This document shows, one piece after another, positions 5,827 through 6,683 of a stretch of DNA of 6,683 nt. A program made the translations under genes and the position numbers. The stretch lies in contig JADZBJ010000046.1 in the NCBI GenBank assembly GCA_020852155.1, positions 1 to 6,683 on the forward strand, written 5' to 3'. The notes under the pieces were generated by a model. The model saw nothing but the letters and a program-made list of their open reading frames with translations, was not told the origin of the DNA and made no database searches. This DNA is from Saprospiraceae bacterium. GTDB lineage: Bacteria; Bacteroidota; Bacteroidia; Chitinophagales; Saprospiraceae. Positions within the stretch are counted from its first letter, which is position 1. Each line of letters begins with the position of its first letter.

Positions 5827-6683
5827 ATGAACACACCAAACAAGTCGTTATGGGTCAGTCGGCAGGGTTTCAAACTCGGTCAGGGCATGCTGGGCATGCA
5901 CGGCGGCGCCACGGGTTCTGTCAAGCAAAATGTCCACGATGGCGATACGGTCGCAGTGCGCCTGGTCCATGATTTGTCGTTTCGTTTTTTCGGCATGGAC
6001 TCGCCGGAAGTCAGTTTTGAATTTCCGGGCACGGGCGGCAAATTCGTTTCCATCGGCAACGAACGCTGGGATCATTTTTTCACTTCTGGTCAGTGGCGCG
6101 AAGGGCTGGATCATTTTCACCCTGGTTTGCTGGCCGACCTCAAAGCGCGCATTGGCGACGGCGTGGGCGTAGCGGCCAATCACGCCAAATTAGCCGACGA
6201 TGCGCAGGGTATTCTCGAAACGGCTATGCTGGCAGACCTGGCTTTGAGCGGAAAATCAAAGGATGATTTCAGGTTGTTTTTTGCTTTTGCCCACGAGTTT
6301 TTGGATGGTTATGGTCGCCTGTTGGCATACCTGCACCCCAGCGCAGATAATTTTGAAAATGGCGAATACCCCAAGGGCGTTGAAAAAAGTTACAACGAAC
6401 GCCAGTTGGCCCAGGGCGGCGGTATTCCGTATTTCATCTGGCCCAACGTGCAGCCTTTCCTGCGCGGGCGACCGTTTGCGCAGGAGAATGTCAATCCAGA
6501 AGGCTTTTGGGAAATGATGCGCAGCAGGGCGAGCAAACTCAACTCCGCCCGAAAAGCCGTGGCCCAGGCGCGTGAGATGAACCTCGGTATTTTCGACGCC
6601 AACGAGCCGCTGCGGGTTATGCCTTTTGAATTGCGTTTTCTAAGCCGAAAAAAAGCGCCCGATCGCTATTTCATTGACCTTTC
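5827..6683 (+). CDS. Staphylococcal-nuclease-like (SNase-fold) protein, 3' end cut by the window
   Basis: 285 complete codons are visible and the gene runs off the right edge. The Ca-dependent SNase signature is clear in VHDGDTVAVRL (36-46), SFRFFGMDSPEV (51-62) and DGYGRLLAYL (160-169). Asp40, Arg53, Asp58, Glu61 and Arg164 align with Asp21, Arg35, Asp40, Glu43 and Arg87 of S. aureus nuclease, with matching local spacing. The later SNase elements also appear: YNERQLAQGG (189-198) and the SARKAVAQAREMNLGIF helix (240-256). All active-site positions are present, so nucleic-acid phosphodiester cleavage is plausible. Two oddities stand out. Glu61 to Arg164 spans 103 residues against 44 in S. aureus, so about 60 residues are inserted. 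The chain also continues past the domain (PLRVMPFELRFLSRKK). Unlike the secreted enzyme, there is no signal peptide, suggesting a cytoplasmic protein. The start at 5827 is the first ATG; Met21 and Met24 are alternatives. Confidence 0.85.
   Translation, partial: MNTPNKSLWVSRQGFKLGQGMLGMHGGATGSVKQNVHDGDTVAVRLVHDLSFRFFGMDSPEVSFEFPGTGGKFVSIGNERWDHFFTSGQWREGLDHFHPGLLADLKARIGDGVGVAANHAKLADDAQGILETAMLADLALSGKSKDDFRLFFAFAHEFLDGYGRLLAYLHPSADNFENGEYPKGVEKSYNERQLAQGGGIPYFIWPNVQPFLRGRPFAQENVNPEGFWEMMRSRASKLNSARKAVAQAREMNLGIFDANEPLRVMPFELRFLSRKKAPDRYFIDL

Noticed and set aside
5848..6183. 111-codon minus-strand open frame
   Set aside because: Antisense to the SNase-like gene, whose plus-strand frame carries the DGDT and DSPE motifs in exactly this stretch.

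Overview
The window looks like chromosomal DNA of a Bacteroidota bacterium, probably an environmental lineage of the Saprospiria/Cytophagia/Chitinophagia kind. The reasons are a secreted lamin-tail-domain (LTD) protein with a C-terminal FlgD/CHU-like Ig fold, perfect TAnnTTTG -7 promoter boxes, almost no Shine-Dalgarno sequences before the starts, and short-period intergenic repeats typical of this phylum. The phylum assignment is inference from these traits, not from a marker gene.

Left half, minus strand (3036 down to 1): a proton-translocating NAD(P) transhydrogenase operon of the three-subunit type, in the order pntA1 (NAD-binding dI), a YfiT/DinB-like putative metalloprotein, pntA2 (membrane dIIa), pntB (membrane dIIb plus NADP-binding dIII, cut by the window edge). 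The DinB-like gene sits inside the operon and overlaps the pntA1 stop by one base (TAATG). A perfect -7 box lies about 85 bases before pntA1.

Centre (3037-3394): a divergent intergenic region of 358 bases with three adjacent short-period repeat blocks: 9-nt ATTGATTCG units in a 28-nt higher-order repeat, a CACTAAGA-type block, and 9-nt ATCCGCGTC units. It is bounded on both sides by outward-facing -7 boxes.

Right half, plus strand: a 775-residue secreted protein (signal peptide, ConA-like N-domain, SbsA-type Ig domain, two LTDs, FlgD-like C-domain). It is followed by an imperfect 30-bp inverted repeat, again built from 9-nt units. The last gene, running off the right edge, encodes a staphylococcal-nuclease-like protein with all catalytic positions recognisable, an insertion of about 60 residues, a C-terminal extension, and no signal peptide.

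The transhydrogenase subunits work as one membrane complex that couples proton re-entry to NADPH formation. I see no functional link between that operon and the two plus-strand genes. The observations most worth checking are the DinB-like gene embedded in the pnt operon, the atypical SNase-fold protein, and the shared 9-nt periodicity of the intergenic repeats.
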